A stretch of DNA of 58,078 nucleotides from the NCBI GenBank assembly GCA_947176375.1, contig CAMWQM010000010.1, positions 1 through 58,078 on the forward strand, written 5' to 3'. This document shows, in pieces, positions 30,849 to 41,452 of the stretch (the stretch's first letter is position 1; every line of letters starts with the position of its first letter). Below the pieces are notes generated by a model. It saw nothing but the letters and a program-made list of their open reading frames with translations, searched no databases and had not been told where the DNA came from. A program made the position numbers and the translations under genes. This DNA is from an uncultured Helicobacteraceae bacterium. GTDB taxonomy: Bacteria; Campylobacterota; Campylobacteria; Campylobacterales; Helicobacteraceae.

Positions 30849-31430
30849 TCACACACTCAAATATGCAAGAATAGCAAGCGTTAATAATCCTATAGTAAAT
30901 GTAAAAACTGCCTTCCCTCGCCTTTTTATACAAAATGAAGTAATAATAAGACCAGATAAATACAGCACAATAAGGGCTATTCCAAAGGCAGTAGCAATAA
31001 TATCAAAATAAAATTTACCTTTTGATTTATGTAGCAAAACCAAAGAACCATAGATACTTCGCTGTATTGTGGTGATTTCATAAACATTTGTTATATTTTG
31101 TGAATCTTTAATAGAGTTAGCATTTTGTGGGATATTTTTTATAGATGCAGAATAGTAGATTCCACCTATCTGGATTCCATTTCTGCTATTTTTTGCTACT
31201 AGATTTTGTGGAAGCTTGAGATTATTATCCCTTAAATATTTAATCATAAAATCTGCCATATTCTCCTCTATAAGCTTATTTTTAGATTCCACTTTATAAG
31301 TATTTGTGATAGCACCACTATTCTCCTCAATGCCAAAAATATACAAAGTTCCAGTAATCGCATACATAAGTGCCATAGGTAAGAAAAATATACTTATATA
31401 AATATGAATCTTATGGAAATATTTTTTCAT
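30849..31430 (-). CDS. PepSY-associated transmembrane protein
   Basis: The 193-residue protein has membrane segments at about residues 8-28, 145-165 and 172-190, with an extracytoplasmic region between. The first segment with KKYFHKIHIYISIFFLP and the later LLHKSKGKFYFDIIATAFG block are typical of PepSY-associated membrane proteins, often linked to iron or metal uptake. The frame extends to a TTG at 31442, but GGAGG lies 6 bases before an internal ATG at 31430, which I take as the start. No neighbour suggests the substrate. Confidence 0.7.
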   Translation of the reverse strand: MKKYFHKIHIYISIFFLPMALMYAITGTLYIFGIEENSGAITNTYKVESKNKLIEENMADFMIKYLRDNNLKLPQNLVAKNSRNGIQIGGIYYSASIKNIPQNANSIKDSQNITNVYEITTIQRSIYGSLVLLHKSKGKFYFDIIATAFGIALIVLYLSGLIITSFCIKRRGKAVFTFTIGLLTLAILAYLSV

Positions 31431-31630
31431 TTCTTCCTCCAAAAATTATAAATTTTTATTTTAATGTGCTAATTTGGTTTTTAATTCTTTGAGTAGCAAA
31501 ATTATAGTATAGATAGTGTGAAATAAATGTGAAAAAATATTTTTATAAAAGGGATTTTTTGGAAGCTCATAAAGATAAATGCAAGGAAATAAAAATAAGA
31601 AAACTTTAATTTAGTATATTTAATCATTTT

Positions 31631-32828
31631 TTAAAGCTCAAAGTTTTTGCAAAATTCTAATATATATTTAGAATCTAACATATCATTTGGGATTCTGCTT
31701 CCTATCTCATCACTTTGCCATTCTTCCAAATAAATCCACTTAATCTCCTCTGCTCTATCTTTTCTAGAATCTTTAAGGTAGGGGAAATGCCAATTATTCA
31801 TCTCTGTGCTTATAATGTGTGTTGTGTGTTGATTTAACTGCTCAAAACCACCATTATACTCAATAAACTTTAACCCAAAATTATTTATAAGATATTGGTC
31901 ACCCTCAAAAATCCCTTTGCAATTTTTAGATACAAAAATTTTATTATTTTTAAAATGAAAATCTACCCTAGGAAGAAGCACTAGATTCCAAATTTTTGTC
32001 GCTAAATAAAAGCTTTTATACAATCGCTTACTCTCATATATATGATCCACATCAATTTTTACTAGCCACTCACCCTTTGGAATCACATTTAAAACATAGT
32101 TACAATACATATAAAACATATTATTTTTACTTTTTGGATTCTTAATATCTACTTTATATGGATATTTCACAGGAATAAAGCTAGGGAATTTTTCACAAAA
32201 TTCCAAGATAATCTCTTCACTTCCATCATCGCAGTCATTATAACCTATAACTCCTCGCTGGATTGCTGGCAAAATTGAATAAAGTGAAGCTCTTAGCGTG
32301 TGTGCTTCATTTTTTACTCTTATATAACCCCAAGGATTTAAAGGAGACTTGGGGTCTTTTGCATTTTTATCAAAATTAAAATAGCCATTATGAGAGACAC
32401 CTTTATATGCTAGTTTTGCTTTATTTTTCAAATAAGTTAAAGTTTGTTTGTGGTTATTAAAATTGGGGGGGGGTAGAATCTATTTGATTAATTTTATATT
32501 TCACTAATTTGGATTCTATTAATGCAGATTTTGCAACATCAGATTCTATTATTTTGGATTTGGTAGCATTAGCAGAATCTATCCTATCCCTTAATATCTC
32601 ATTTAGTGGCTTTGGCTTAAGATGCGATTTATAAGATTCTATAAATTCTAGTGGATTAATTTTCTCAATTTTATGTGAAATTTCACTAGGAATAAAGCTA
32701 TTTGGATTTAGAACTTTCATTTTTCCACCAAGAGTAAAATTATTCCTAAATTTTAATCTTAATTTCTTTGTAGGAATGAACCAGCAAGCGATTTTTATCA
32801 CAAATCGTTTAAAATAATACTCAAACAT
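31631..32828 (-). CDS. CgtA-like beta-1,4-N-acetylgalactosaminyltransferase, phase-variable, OFF
   Basis: This reads as one 398-residue glycosyltransferase broken by a homopolymer. The N-terminal part (32828 to about 32457) begins [20 protein letters not shown], like the start of C. jejuni CgtA. The catalytic part (to 31631) closely follows Cgt[41 protein letters not shown] and the DVDH metal motif in [14 protein letters not shown]. CgtA adds GalNAc to lipooligosaccharide in Campylobacter. The minus-strand run of nine C at 32465-32473 puts the second half out of frame, giving a 123-residue truncated product. Eight or eleven C would give the full protein. Its ATG overlaps the lspA end by 8 bases. 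Confidence 0.9.
32465..32473. repeat. Poly-G tract (9), phase-variation switch in the CgtA-like gene
   Basis: Nine consecutive G on the plus strand (C in the gene) lie inside the coding region. The upstream frame ends in IDSTPPQF and stop. With eight or eleven C it would run through [11 protein letters not shown] into the catalytic domain. Such tracts mutate by slippage during replication. Confidence 0.92.
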
Positions 32829-33288
32829 TTTTTTCCTTTCTACTTTTATAAAGATATTGAATGATTATGCAAGCTATGCTTATATTTATGATTGAATCTG
32901 CTAAATTAAAGACTGCAAAGTTAAAGCCATAATGCCAGAATATATAATCAACCACACCATTATGAATAAATCTATCAAGCACATTGCTAAAGCCAGAACC
33001 AAGTATCAACCCAAAATAAATATAATAATTTTCAAACAAGTCCTTACTAATTTTAATAATAAAAAGCATAACAAAAAGCAAAGCTAATATAATCCACTTT
33101 AGCCACTCTCCAAAGAAACTTCCCAGCGAAAACGCCACTCCTTTATTAAAAACCAAAACTATATCAATAAATTTGCTTTGAAACAGAGGATTGCCAATCT
33201 CCCCATAGTGCAGAATCACTTGTTTTATAATTTGGTCAAGCAGCAAAGCTAAAAAAATACAAACGATAAAAATAATATTTTTTTTCAT
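32821..33288 (-). CDS. lspA: Lipoprotein signal peptidase LspA
   Basis: LspA removes signal peptides from diacylglyceryl-modified prolipoproteins in the inner membrane. The 155-residue protein has four membrane segments. The catalytic aspartates lie in GSGFSNVLDRFIHNGVVDYI and FAVFNLADSIINI. FNKGVAFSLG is the conserved asparagine block. It lies 15 bases after glmM and overlaps the phase-variable glycosyltransferase. The glmM-lspA pairing matches HP0075-HP0074. Confidence 0.95.
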   Translation of the reverse strand: MKKNIIFIVCIFLALLLDQIIKQVILHYGEIGNPLFQSKFIDIVLVFNKGVAFSLGSFFGEWLKWIILALLFVMLFIIKISKDLFENYYIYFGLILGSGFSNVLDRFIHNGVVDYIFWHYGFNFAVFNLADSIINISIACIIIQYLYKSRKEKNV

Positions 33289-33303
33289 TTAGATTCTAAA
33301 AAT

Positions 33304-34620
33304 TTATTTTAATTCTTTGGCAAAACATTCTTTTAAAACCTCCATTGTAGATTCTAATTTATCGATACTTTTCCCCTCAAGTAAGATTCTAAGCTTATTT
33401 TCAGTGCCAGAATATCTAATAATATGCCTAATATTTTGAGGAATTAGCTTTTGATAATTAATAGCATCTAGCGGTTTTTTATGATTTATGCTAATATTTT
33501 CTTGAATTTGAGGATATAGCTCAAAAGGATTTAATAGTTCAGAGCTATGAATTTTTGACCTAAGCAAGAGTGCGAGAATTTGCAATGCACTTACAATTCC
33601 ATCGCCTGTTAATGCAAAATCACTAAGTATTATATGCCCACTTTGCTCTCCACCAAAATTATAATTATGCTTACTCATCTCTTCTAGCACGAATTTATCA
33701 CCGACATTTGATCGAATTAGATTAATTTTATTTTTAGAGAGATACTCCTCTAGCGCCATATTACTCATTATCGTGGCAACCATTCCATTATTTCTTAGTC
33801 TTTTTTCATTTTTTAAATACAGCGCAAGAGAGCCTAGAATCTTATCTCCATTTATAATGTTTCCCTTATTATCAACAACCACTAGCCTATCTGCATCGCC
33901 ATCTAATGCAAAACCTATATCAGCCCTAGATTCTAAAACTTTCTTACTCAAAATATTTGGGTGCATCGCCCCACAAGATTCATTAATATTATAACCATTT
34001 GGCTTATCATTAATGCTAATCACATCAGCGCCCAGCTCACTTAAAATTATAGGGGCGACCTTATATCCCGCCCCATTAGCGCTATCAATTACTACTCTAA
34101 TATCTCTTAAGCTAATATCTTTTGGAAAAGAATGTTTAATATGCACAATGTAGCGCCCTATAACATCATCAATTCTCTTTGAAGAGCCAATATCTATTTT
34201 AGTCTTAAAATGTGCCCTTAATTCATCTAAATCATTAAAGATTGCCTCTATTTCATCTTCTTTCTTTTCATCTAGTTTTCTGCCATTATTATTAAAAAAT
34301 TTTATTCCATTATCATAGAATGGATTATGTGAAGCGCTTATCATAATCCCCGCATCACAACGCATATCTTGCGTTAGAAATGCAATCGCTGGAGTCGGCA
34401 TAGGACCTATTTGTATTACATCATATCCTAGCGAAGTAAAAGCAGATACTAGGGCATTTTCTATCATATAGCCACTTCTCCTAGTATCCTTTCCTATTAA
34501 GATTCTATTTGTATTTTTCTTAAAATAGATTCCCGCAGCAAGCCCTGCTCGAAGTGCGGTGAAAGGTGTGATTCTGCTTCCTGCCTCTCCTCTAATCCCA
34601 TCTGTGCCAAAAATTTTCAT
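33304..34620 (-). CDS. glmM: Phosphoglucosamine mutase GlmM
   Basis: GlmM converts glucosamine-6-phosphate to glucosamine-1-phosphate for peptidoglycan and lipopolysaccharide. The 438-residue protein starts [10 protein letters not shown]. The phosphoserine loop is [16 protein letters not shown], with Ser at about residue 97. The metal loop is ALDGDADR and the sugar-binding block is GGEQSGHII. The phosphate-binding [12 protein letters not shown] lies near the C-terminus. AGAGGAA precedes ATG. It is the first gene of the unit with lspA and the glycosyltransferase. Confidence 0.97.
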   Translation of the reverse strand: MKIFGTDGIRGEAGSRITPFTALRAGLAAGIYFKKNTNRILIGKDTRRSGYMIENALVSAFTSLGYDVIQIGPMPTPAIAFLTQDMRCDAGIMISASHNPFYDNGIKFFNNNGRKLDEKKEDEIEAIFNDLDELRAHFKTKIDIGSSKRIDDVIGRYIVHIKHSFPKDISLRDIRVVIDSANGAGYKVAPIILSELGADVISINDKPNGYNINESCGAMHPNILSKKVLESRADIGFALDGDADRLVVVDNKGNIINGDKILGSLALYLKNEKRLRNNGMVATIMSNMALEEYLSKNKINLIRSNVGDKFVLEEMSKHNYNFGGEQSGHIILSDFALTGDGIVSALQILALLLRSKIHSSELLNPFELYPQIQENISINHKKPLDAINYQKLIPQNIRHIIRYSGTENKLRILLEGKSIDKLESTMEVLKECFAKELK

Positions 34621-34779
34621 ATTTAATTCCTCTTATTTAAATTTCTTTTAGATTTTTATTATTTATTAAACTTTTGGAATGATTTTAAATTTTTGGATTC
34701 TATCTAAAAATGTATAGAATTTTTTAATTAAAAATAATTACAATACAAAAATTGATTTTTAGAATGCGTGGGGTAAAAA

Positions 34780-35460
34780 GTGCAGTTTGATTACTATGGA
34801 TTTTATTTTGATTTTTCACTTCTAGGGGTGCTATGGATTTTTGGAATCATAATCGAGGCAATCACAGGGGCACTAGCCGCAGGAAAATACAAAATGGATC
34901 TTTTTGGCGTGATTTTTATTGCACTAGTAACTGCTATTGGCGGCGGTTCTATAAGAGATGTATTACTAAATCACTATCCACTCACTTGGGTAAAAAGCCC
35001 TCAATATATTATTCTAATTGCTTTTGCTGCTATTTTTACTACTAGGATTCCAAAGACTTTAATAAAACTTGAAAAATTATTCTTAAGCCTTGATGCTTTA
35101 GGGCTTGTAGTTTTTAGCATAATAGGTGCAAAGATTGCTATGGATATGGGCTATGGAATGATACTATCTATCGCTTCAGCGTGCATCACAGGAATCTTTG
35201 GCGGGATTTTGAGAGATATTTTTTGTAATCGCATTCCATTAGTTTTTCAAAAAGAGATTTATGCAGGTGTTTCAATCCTCTCTGCAATGCTTTACTATGC
35301 TCTAATTGTATTTATTGGACTAGATGAAATTACCTCAACAATAATAACTTTAATTATAGGCTCTAGTCTTAGAATCTTTGCGATTAGATACAAGCTTGGG
35401 CTGCCCATATTTTCCTATGAGAGCGATGAAACTAAAAATGAAGATAACAAAAAAAATTAA
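34780..35460 (+). CDS. TRIC cation channel family protein (UPF0126)
   Basis: The 226-residue membrane protein has about seven hydrophobic segments and two repeated units of the UPF0126/TRIC family. The repeats are [16 protein letters not shown] and [20 protein letters not shown], each with the glycine-rich and Arg-Asp signature. Bacterial TRIC proteins form trimeric potassium-permeable channels; older annotations call them YicG or YadS. The start is GTG with only a weak G-rich site upstream. It diverges from glmM. Confidence 0.85.
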   Translation: MQFDYYGFYFDFSLLGVLWIFGIIIEAITGALAAGKYKMDLFGVIFIALVTAIGGGSIRDVLLNHYPLTWVKSPQYIILIAFAAIFTTRIPKTLIKLEKLFLSLDALGLVVFSIIGAKIAMDMGYGMILSIASACITGIFGGILRDIFCNRIPLVFQKEIYAGVSILSAMLYYALIVFIGLDEITSTIITLIIGSSLRIFAIRYKLGLPIFSYESDETKNEDNKKN

Positions 35461-35647
35461 GATAAACTTCACTTTTTTGGCTCAAAGTTTAAACAAAGTT
35501 AAATCTAAATTTTTAAGAAACAAAATAAAAATAGATTCCAAATATTAAATAAAACATTCGCCTAAAATAAAGATTCTAAAATCTAGCAAACCAAATAAAC
35601 TTCAAACTACAAAAATAAAAATTTCCAAAAATAGATAAAACTAAAAA

Positions 35648-36217
35648 TTATTTTATAACCTTTGCTTTAGCACTTATTTGCTTAAGTTTTATTTCATATA
35701 CATTAAAATAGCTAGATTCTAAATCTATTGAAATTTGTGCAAAATCAATGCTTTTTGGTGTATATTTTTCACATAGTAGTTGCATTGCTCTATTTCGCTT
35801 TACTCTGTCCTTTACCAAATAGATTTTCCCATAAGCAATCACACTTTCATACTCTGTGGTAAAAATATGGCTCCCTAGCTTTTTTGGCGTATTATTTGCA
35901 ATAAATTCTACTTCTTCCTTGCTAAATAAATCTGGTACTTTTACCTTGCCTACAAATACCAAGCAAACCAAACTCTCATCATTAAAGAAACTTATTTTTC
36001 GCCCCTGTTTTGCTGTGTGAATAAAAATAGAATTATCATCATAAACAAACGAAATAGGAATGCTAAATATCGCATAATCAAGTGGATTTTGAATCGCTTT
36101 ATCACTAATCTTAAAATCTTTCACACAATCAGCAGATGAGCTAATAGTGCAATATTGTGCTTCTTTCATTATATGAAGGGCTTGTAGTTTATCTAGCTCT
36201 CTATCTTTTCGTCTCAT
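35648..36217 (-). CDS. Pyridoxamine 5'-phosphate oxidase-related flavoprotein
   Basis: The 189-residue protein begins MRRKDREL, the usual start of NimA-like members of the PNPOx superfamily, and has the split-barrel pattern. IPISFVYDDNSIFIHTA corresponds to the core strands and KQGRKISFFN to the flavin-phosphate contact. Such proteins bind FMN or heme and reduce small molecules; the substrate is unknown. AAGGA precedes ATG. Between it and the Pit gene lie 147 AT-rich bases with several AGATTCT-type motifs. Confidence 0.75.
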   Translation of the reverse strand: MRRKDRELDKLQALHIMKEAQYCTISSSADCVKDFKISDKAIQNPLDYAIFSIPISFVYDDNSIFIHTAKQGRKISFFNDESLVCLVFVGKVKVPDLFSKEEVEFIANNTPKKLGSHIFTTEYESVIAYGKIYLVKDRVKRNRAMQLLCEKYTPKSIDFAQISIDLESSYFNVYEIKLKQISAKAKVIK

Positions 36218-36364
36218 TTATATCCTTAAATAAAATATAAATCTAATATTTAACAATATTTTTATTTATTTAGATTCTAGAATCTAAAATCATAAAAAGC
36301 CAATCTATTGATTTTTTAAAATATAACACATATTTTTAGAATCCTAGATTCTAAAAATACAAGT

Positions 36365-37933
36365 TTAAAAACTATCTGCAAACTGCACAATAATAAAAAA
36401 CGCCACAGCACTTACAAGTGCAGATATAGGCACAGTTACTATCCACGCCATAATGATTTTTACAATAGCACTTCGCTTTACTAACTCTTCCTTGACATTT
36501 CTTTTTAGTGCTTTTTTATCTTTTTTATTTATTTTATTTGCGAATTCTTTGTTGTTTTTTAGCTCTTTTAGAATTATTTGTTTTTTCTTAATGGAGGCTT
36601 TTTGAAAATTATTTAAGAATTTTTCTACAATTATGGCATCTTTTCCTTTATGTGCTTGAATGATTTCTTGCTCCATTTTTTTATAATTACTTTTTAAATA
36701 CTCTCTTAAAAATCCTATACCAAAAATTGCTCCTATAGCTATATGTGTAGAGCTTACAGGAAGTCCTAATGCAGAAGCTATAATGACAGTAATTGAGGCA
36801 GAAAGTGCAATACAAAAAGCCCTAATTTTATCTAGCTCTGTTATTTCACTGCCAACAGTTTTAATTAGTTTTGGTCCATAAAGTGCAAGTCCAATGGAGA
36901 TTCCAAGTCCGCCTAAAACCATAATCCAAATAGGCACACTTGATTTTGCCTGCATTACTCCGCTTAAAGCTTGATTGATTGCCGCTAGTGGGCCAATAGC
37001 ATTTGCCACATCATTTGCACCATGTGCAAAACTAAGTAATGCTGCTGCAAATATTAGTGGAAATGTAAATAAATCTCCTATTGCATCTTTGGTATTTTTT
37101 AGCGAATCTGCTTTCTTACCAATGAGTGGCTTTGAAGCTACAAAAACTATTAATGATATGATAAAAGAAATTATTATTTGAGTTGCTAAATTTAGAGAAA
37201 CTACTTTTGATAATCCCTTTTGAAATAAATACAAAATAAAAGACCACGACATTATGAAAATCAAAATTGGCACAACTTTTTTAGCCGCTATGGTTTTGTC
37301 CTGTTGATAGGTTATTGTTTGTTTTATAATCATAAGAAAAAGTGCGGCTATCACACCTCCAACTACAGGCGAAATTACCCAGCTTGAAGCAATTCCTAAC
37401 ATAACTTTCCAATTCACTACTCCAAATCCACCTGCTGCAATTGAAGCACCGATTAATCCACCTACAATTGAATGTGTTGTGGATACAGGAGCACCCACTA
37501 AAGTAGCAAGATTAAGCCATAATGCACCAGAAATGAGAGCTGATAACATCACAGCGATAAAAATATTTATATCACTAAAAGAATCTTGTGAGACAATTCC
37601 AGAGCGAATCGTATCGACAACATCACCACCTGCGATAATCGCTCCACCTGCTTCAAATATTACAGCGATAATTATTGCCATAAGCATACTCATCGTATTT
37701 GAACCAACAGCAGGTCCAACATTATTTGCCACATCATTTGCACCAATATTCATCGCCATATACATACCAACAACAACACTAAAAATTAGTAAAATATGAT
37801 TTGTTGTGTTGCTAAATATCACTGCAATGAGTGAAGCTATAAACATAAAAATCAGCACTATACCTATTTTTCTTATATCTTTTAATCCAAATTGCGTTGC
37901 TTGCTCTATTTGTTTTATATTACCAATATCCAT
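36365..37933 (-). CDS. Low-affinity inorganic phosphate transporter (Pit family)
   Basis: Pit transporters import metal phosphate with protons. The 522-residue protein has about 11-12 membrane segments. The duplicated PiT signatures are GANDVANNVGPAVGSNTM near the N-terminus and FAHGANDVANAIGPLAAIN in the second half. LVGAPVSTTHSIVGGLIG and LGLPVSSTHIAIGAIFGIG are the paired reentrant-loop blocks. A Lys-rich cytoplasmic loop precedes the last segment. It corresponds to HP1491 of H. pylori. AAGGGG precedes ATG. Confidence 0.92.
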   Translation of the reverse strand: MDIGNIKQIEQATQFGLKDIRKIGIVLIFMFIASLIAVIFSNTTNHILLIFSVVVGMYMAMNIGANDVANNVGPAVGSNTMSMLMAIIIAVIFEAGGAIIAGGDVVDTIRSGIVSQDSFSDINIFIAVMLSALISGALWLNLATLVGAPVSTTHSIVGGLIGASIAAGGFGVVNWKVMLGIASSWVISPVVGGVIAALFLMIIKQTITYQQDKTIAAKKVVPILIFIMSWSFILYLFQKGLSKVVSLNLATQIIISFIISLIVFVASKPLIGKKADSLKNTKDAIGDLFTFPLIFAAALLSFAHGANDVANAIGPLAAINQALSGVMQAKSSVPIWIMVLGGLGISIGLALYGPKLIKTVGSEITELDKIRAFCIALSASITVIIASALGLPVSSTHIAIGAIFGIGFLREYLKSNYKKMEQEIIQAHKGKDAIIVEKFLNNFQKASIKKKQIILKELKNNKEFANKINKKDKKALKRNVKEELVKRSAIVKIIMAWIVTVPISALVSAVAFFIIVQFADSF

Positions 37934-38056
37934 TAAAACAACCCCTTAAATATAAAATGCTGTAAGCTATAATTCTAGTAAAATTTATTAAAAAAAATGC
38001 TTTTATTTTAATTTTTTAAGATAAAATTATTTTTATTTTAAAAATTTTGAGTTTAT

Positions 38057-39634
38057 ATGAGAGTTAGTAAAATTATTGGTAGTGGAAATTTAGCTAGTTT
38101 ATTATTTATTTTATTAAATATTATCTTTTCTTTGGTAATTATTTTTAAAGGGGAGATTGTTTTTGGATTCTTATTATTATCCTGCAGTTGCTTGATTGCA
38201 ATAGTTTGCAAATACACACAAAGAAAGAAAGAAGGAAGATTACATAAATTAGAAAGATGCTTATACAATATAAAACAAGCTTTATCTTATATACCTTTTA
38301 ATATTATGGTTAGGGATTTTGATAGTAATATTTTATTTTCAAATTGCGCTCATTTGGATTTAGAGAGTAAAAAATATGATATTTTAGATTCAATAGATGT
38401 GCTAAAAGATATTTCAAAAATTGTGAAAGTAAAAATCAATGATGAAATTATTAGTTACTTTTCATATAGAAACATTATTGATGATTATAAGAATAATTTT
38501 ACTATTGATTTAGAATTAAATATCACAAATATTTTCAAATCAAGCTATCAGTTAGATTCCAGTAATATAAAGGGTAAATTTGATTATTATAGATTATTTA
38601 ATATCAATAATGATGGCATCTTAATTTTCTCATACAATGTGGTGGATAATAAGATTCTAAAATATTTAGATTCTAATATTAAGATTAAGGAAATGTTAGG
38701 AGTGGAAGACTTTGATGATAATATTTTGGATTTATTTCACATTAGTGAGAGAGATCGAATTAGTGCAATATTATCAAAGCTAAACAAAGAATCTCTATTA
38801 TTCGAAGCCCTAATGCTAAATAAAAATCAAAGTTTCCCTGTTGAGATTAATGCAAATATTAGCCATATTAATGGAGAAAATGTAGTTTATTTTAATATTC
38901 GCAATATTTCTATTAGAAAATATTTAGAAGATAAAAGAAATAGAAATAGACTACTCCTTGTGAAGCAAGACAGGTCTCATTCTATATTATTAACACTTCA
39001 TATTTTAATTACAAAAATTTATCAATACACAAATTCAATAAAAGAACAAACAGATAAATTTAAAGCCCTCTATCCTAGTATAGAATCTGATGTAAATAGT
39101 ATTAATTACTCACAAGAAAAAATAATTAGCACTATAAGAGATTTGATTGCATTTTATTCACCGACAGATATTAAATCATCAATAAATATTAAATCTTTAA
39201 TAGAAAATATCCAAGAGACAATGTTTTTCAAAGATATGGTAAATAACATAGCAATAACCATAGTTCAAAAAGGTGACTTGCAAGAAATTTACTGCAATGA
39301 ATATGCTTTGAGATTTGTGTTATTTAATATTATTGAAAATTCTATAGAAAGCATTAATAGAAATAAAGGCACAAATTATTATGGCAGAATTGACATTATC
39401 ATAGAAAATTTAGATGATAATTTTATATCAATTAATATAGAAGATAATGCTGGTGGTATGAAAAAAGGTGAGATTGATAGAATCTTTGATTTATTTTATA
39501 CGACCAAAAAGTCTAAATCAGGGCTAGGACTTCCAACTTGCAAGGTAATAGTAGAAGATATTTTATTTGGCAGTATAAAAGCTAAAAATATTGATGATGG
39601 AATAAAAATAGAAATAAAAATTGCAAAAAATTAA
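38057..39634 (+). CDS. Orphan PAS-type sensor histidine kinase
   Basis: The 525-residue protein has two N-terminal membrane segments (about 10-50), a PAS-like middle region and a C-terminal ATPase domain. The N-box is NIIENSIESI (about 424-433), G1 is EDNAGGM (about 460), the F-box IFDLFYTTK and G2 SGLGLPTCKVIVED. The phospho-accepting region is atypical: RSHSILLTLHILITKI (His308 and His315) stands where related epsilonproteobacterial kinases have AHQWRQPL. The acceptor is thus uncertain. No response regulator is adjacent. The metallophosphoesterase gene follows after 33 bases and may be cotranscribed. Confidence 0.8.
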   Translation: MRVSKIIGSGNLASLLFILLNIIFSLVIIFKGEIVFGFLLLSCSCLIAIVCKYTQRKKEGRLHKLERCLYNIKQALSYIPFNIMVRDFDSNILFSNCAHLDLESKKYDILDSIDVLKDISKIVKVKINDEIISYFSYRNIIDDYKNNFTIDLELNITNIFKSSYQLDSSNIKGKFDYYRLFNINNDGILIFSYNVVDNKILKYLDSNIKIKEMLGVEDFDDNILDLFHISERDRISAILSKLNKESLLFEALMLNKNQSFPVEINANISHINGENVVYFNIRNISIRKYLEDKRNRNRLLLVKQDRSHSILLTLHILITKIYQYTNSIKEQTDKFKALYPSIESDVNSINYSQEKIISTIRDLIAFYSPTDIKSSINIKSLIENIQETMFFKDMVNNIAITIVQKGDLQEIYCNEYALRFVLFNIIENSIESINRNKGTNYYGRIDIIIENLDDNFISINIEDNAGGMKKGEIDRIFDLFYTTKKSKSGLGLPTCKVIVEDILFGSIKAKNIDDGIKIEIKIAKN

Positions 39635-39667
39635 GAATTTACAAGTTTTTAATTAAGGATACAAAAA

Positions 39668-40321
39668 GTGAAAATAACATTAGATACTTATATTATTTCA
39701 GATACGCATTTTGGGCAAGATTCGGTTGCAAAGCGAGAGCAAATTAGAAATATGATAGCAAAACAGCTTGGGTATAAAAATCATTTTGATTTACTTGTAG
39801 ATAACTGGAATGCCAAAGTTGGTAAAAATTGCAATATCTTGCATTTAGGCGATGTTTATTTTAAAGATGGATTAAGTTATGTAAAAAAACTAAATGGCAA
39901 TAAAAGGCTAGTGATTGGCAACAATGATGTAAATAAATTTGAAAAATTGCTAAATCTTGGCTGGAAAACGAAAAATAAAGTGATTTTAAAAATCAATGAA
40001 AGGCAAAAAGTAAGAGAAAAAATAAAAAGAAAATACAAAAATATCGATGAAAAAATCTTTCTAAATGGTATTATTGTGGATATTGCTGGAGAGCGAATTT
40101 TATTTTCGCATTTTCCTGTATTTAACCGCAAAAAAGATGATAGATTCGATAAGATTCGTGATGTGCTAGATGACTATTATCGCTTTAGTGATTGTTCGCT
40201 AAATATTCACGGACACACACACTCAAAAGATACAAATAATAGCTTTTGCATAAACCTTTCTTGCGAAAAAACTATGCTCTCGCCAAAGCGATTAAAAGAT
40301 ATTTTAAAACAATATAAATAG
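39668..40321 (+). CDS. Calcineurin-like metallophosphoesterase
   Basis: The 217-residue protein has the full set of metal-binding motifs: ISDTHFG near the N-terminus, HLGDVYF, GNNDVN, SHFPVF and IHGHTHS. It is a soluble single-domain phosphoesterase. The substrate cannot be told; related small proteins act on phosphodiesters. It starts at GTG with AAGGA upstream. An insertion rich in Lys and Arg (about residues 100-130) is unusual and could bind nucleic acid, which is speculation. Confidence 0.85.
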   Translation: MKITLDTYIISDTHFGQDSVAKREQIRNMIAKQLGYKNHFDLLVDNWNAKVGKNCNILHLGDVYFKDGLSYVKKLNGNKRLVIGNNDVNKFEKLLNLGWKTKNKVILKINERQKVREKIKRKYKNIDEKIFLNGIIVDIAGERILFSHFPVFNRKKDDRFDKIRDVLDDYYRFSDCSLNIHGHTHSKDTNNSFCINLSCEKTMLSPKRLKDILKQYK

Positions 40322-40793
40322 ATTCTATTGATAAGTGGATTATGCTTTAGTCAAATTTGGATTCTAAACAAAAAGCCAAATTTTTAGTTTAAATTAAAAA
40401 TTATTGATTAATAAAATTTTTAATCATACTTAATTCAAAAAATATTTTTCTTTGATTATTGTTATTTTAATAAGTAATTTGCCTATATTTGCAAAAATTA
40501 AACTATTTTTTATTTAAGATTCCATTTATTTGCTAATTTTTATTTGCTCTAAAATTTAGTATTTTGGTTTTTAGCAATAATTAGCATCAATTAGCTTACT
40601 AAACAAAATCAAAGTAAATTTTATTTGTAATAATTAGAGAGAAATTAATTTAGAGAATAAAAAGAAAGGGTAAAAAGTGCTTATTATCTTATTCTAATCT
40701 TAATTCTTGTCTTGTAATGTTAAGATTTTAGCTTAAGTGTAAATTTAGAGATTTGATTTTAAAATGCTACTAAAGTTATTTTAAGGAGAAAAA
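40322..40793. other. Non-coding region, nothing recognised
   Basis: This AT-rich stretch shows no open frame with protein-like composition on either strand, no tRNA and no convincing hairpin. The last bases carry the AAGGAG ribosome site of the DJ-1 gene. Confidence 0.5.
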
Positions 40794-41348
40794 TTGAGTA
40801 TTTTAGTGCCATTATATGAGGGATTTGAGGAGATTGAGTTTGTCTCAATAGTTGATATTTTAAGACGAGGCGGACTTGAAGTTATTATCGCAGGAGAAAG
40901 TAGTAGTGTGGTAGGCGCACACAACATAGAAATAAAAACTGATAGATTGATTAGTGAAATTGATGCTAAATCTTTAAGCGCAATAATTTTAGCTGGTGGT
41001 TATAATGGAATGCTAAATCTATGCAATAGTAAGGAAATTTTAGCAATCATTAAAGAGTTAGATTCTGTAAATAAGCTAGTAGCTGCGATTTGTGCCTCAC
41101 CAATCGTGCTAGGAAAGGCTGGCGTGCTAAAAAATAGATTTTGCTGTTATCCAGGCTGTGAAGATTCTACCAACTCAAGCATAAAATGTGTCGATGAGGT
41201 GGTTTGTGTAGATAATAATATTATCACTTCTATCGGTCCGGCAAGTGCGATTCCCTTTGCCCTAGAATGCCTCAAATTTATAGGGGGAGAGAAAATCGCA
41301 CAAAAAGTCTATGATGAGATTTTGCTTGAGCGAGTGAGAAAGGGGTAA
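40794..41348 (+). CDS. DJ-1/PfpI family protein
   Basis: The 184-residue protein belongs to the DJ-1/ThiJ superfamily. The reactive cysteine is Cys100 in VAAICASP and the supporting acid lies in GFEEIEF (Glu15). AGGYNGM is the conserved loop. Members include stress-protective glyoxalase or deglycase-type enzymes and chaperones. The start is TTG with an excellent AAGGAG upstream. It is monocistronic as far as can be seen. Confidence 0.88.
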   Translation: MSILVPLYEGFEEIEFVSIVDILRRGGLEVIIAGESSSVVGAHNIEIKTDRLISEIDAKSLSAIILAGGYNGMLNLCNSKEILAIIKELDSVNKLVAAICASPIVLGKAGVLKNRFCCYPGCEDSTNSSIKCVDEVVCVDNNIITSIGPASAIPFALECLKFIGGEKIAQKVYDEILLERVRKG

Positions 41349-41452
41349 TGATAAGTTTATAGATTCCACTTTAGGCTAATTAACCCAAGCTAGAGAAATA
41401 TAAAAATAAAAATTATTAAAAGATGAATATTATATTTTTGTATTATTCTTGG

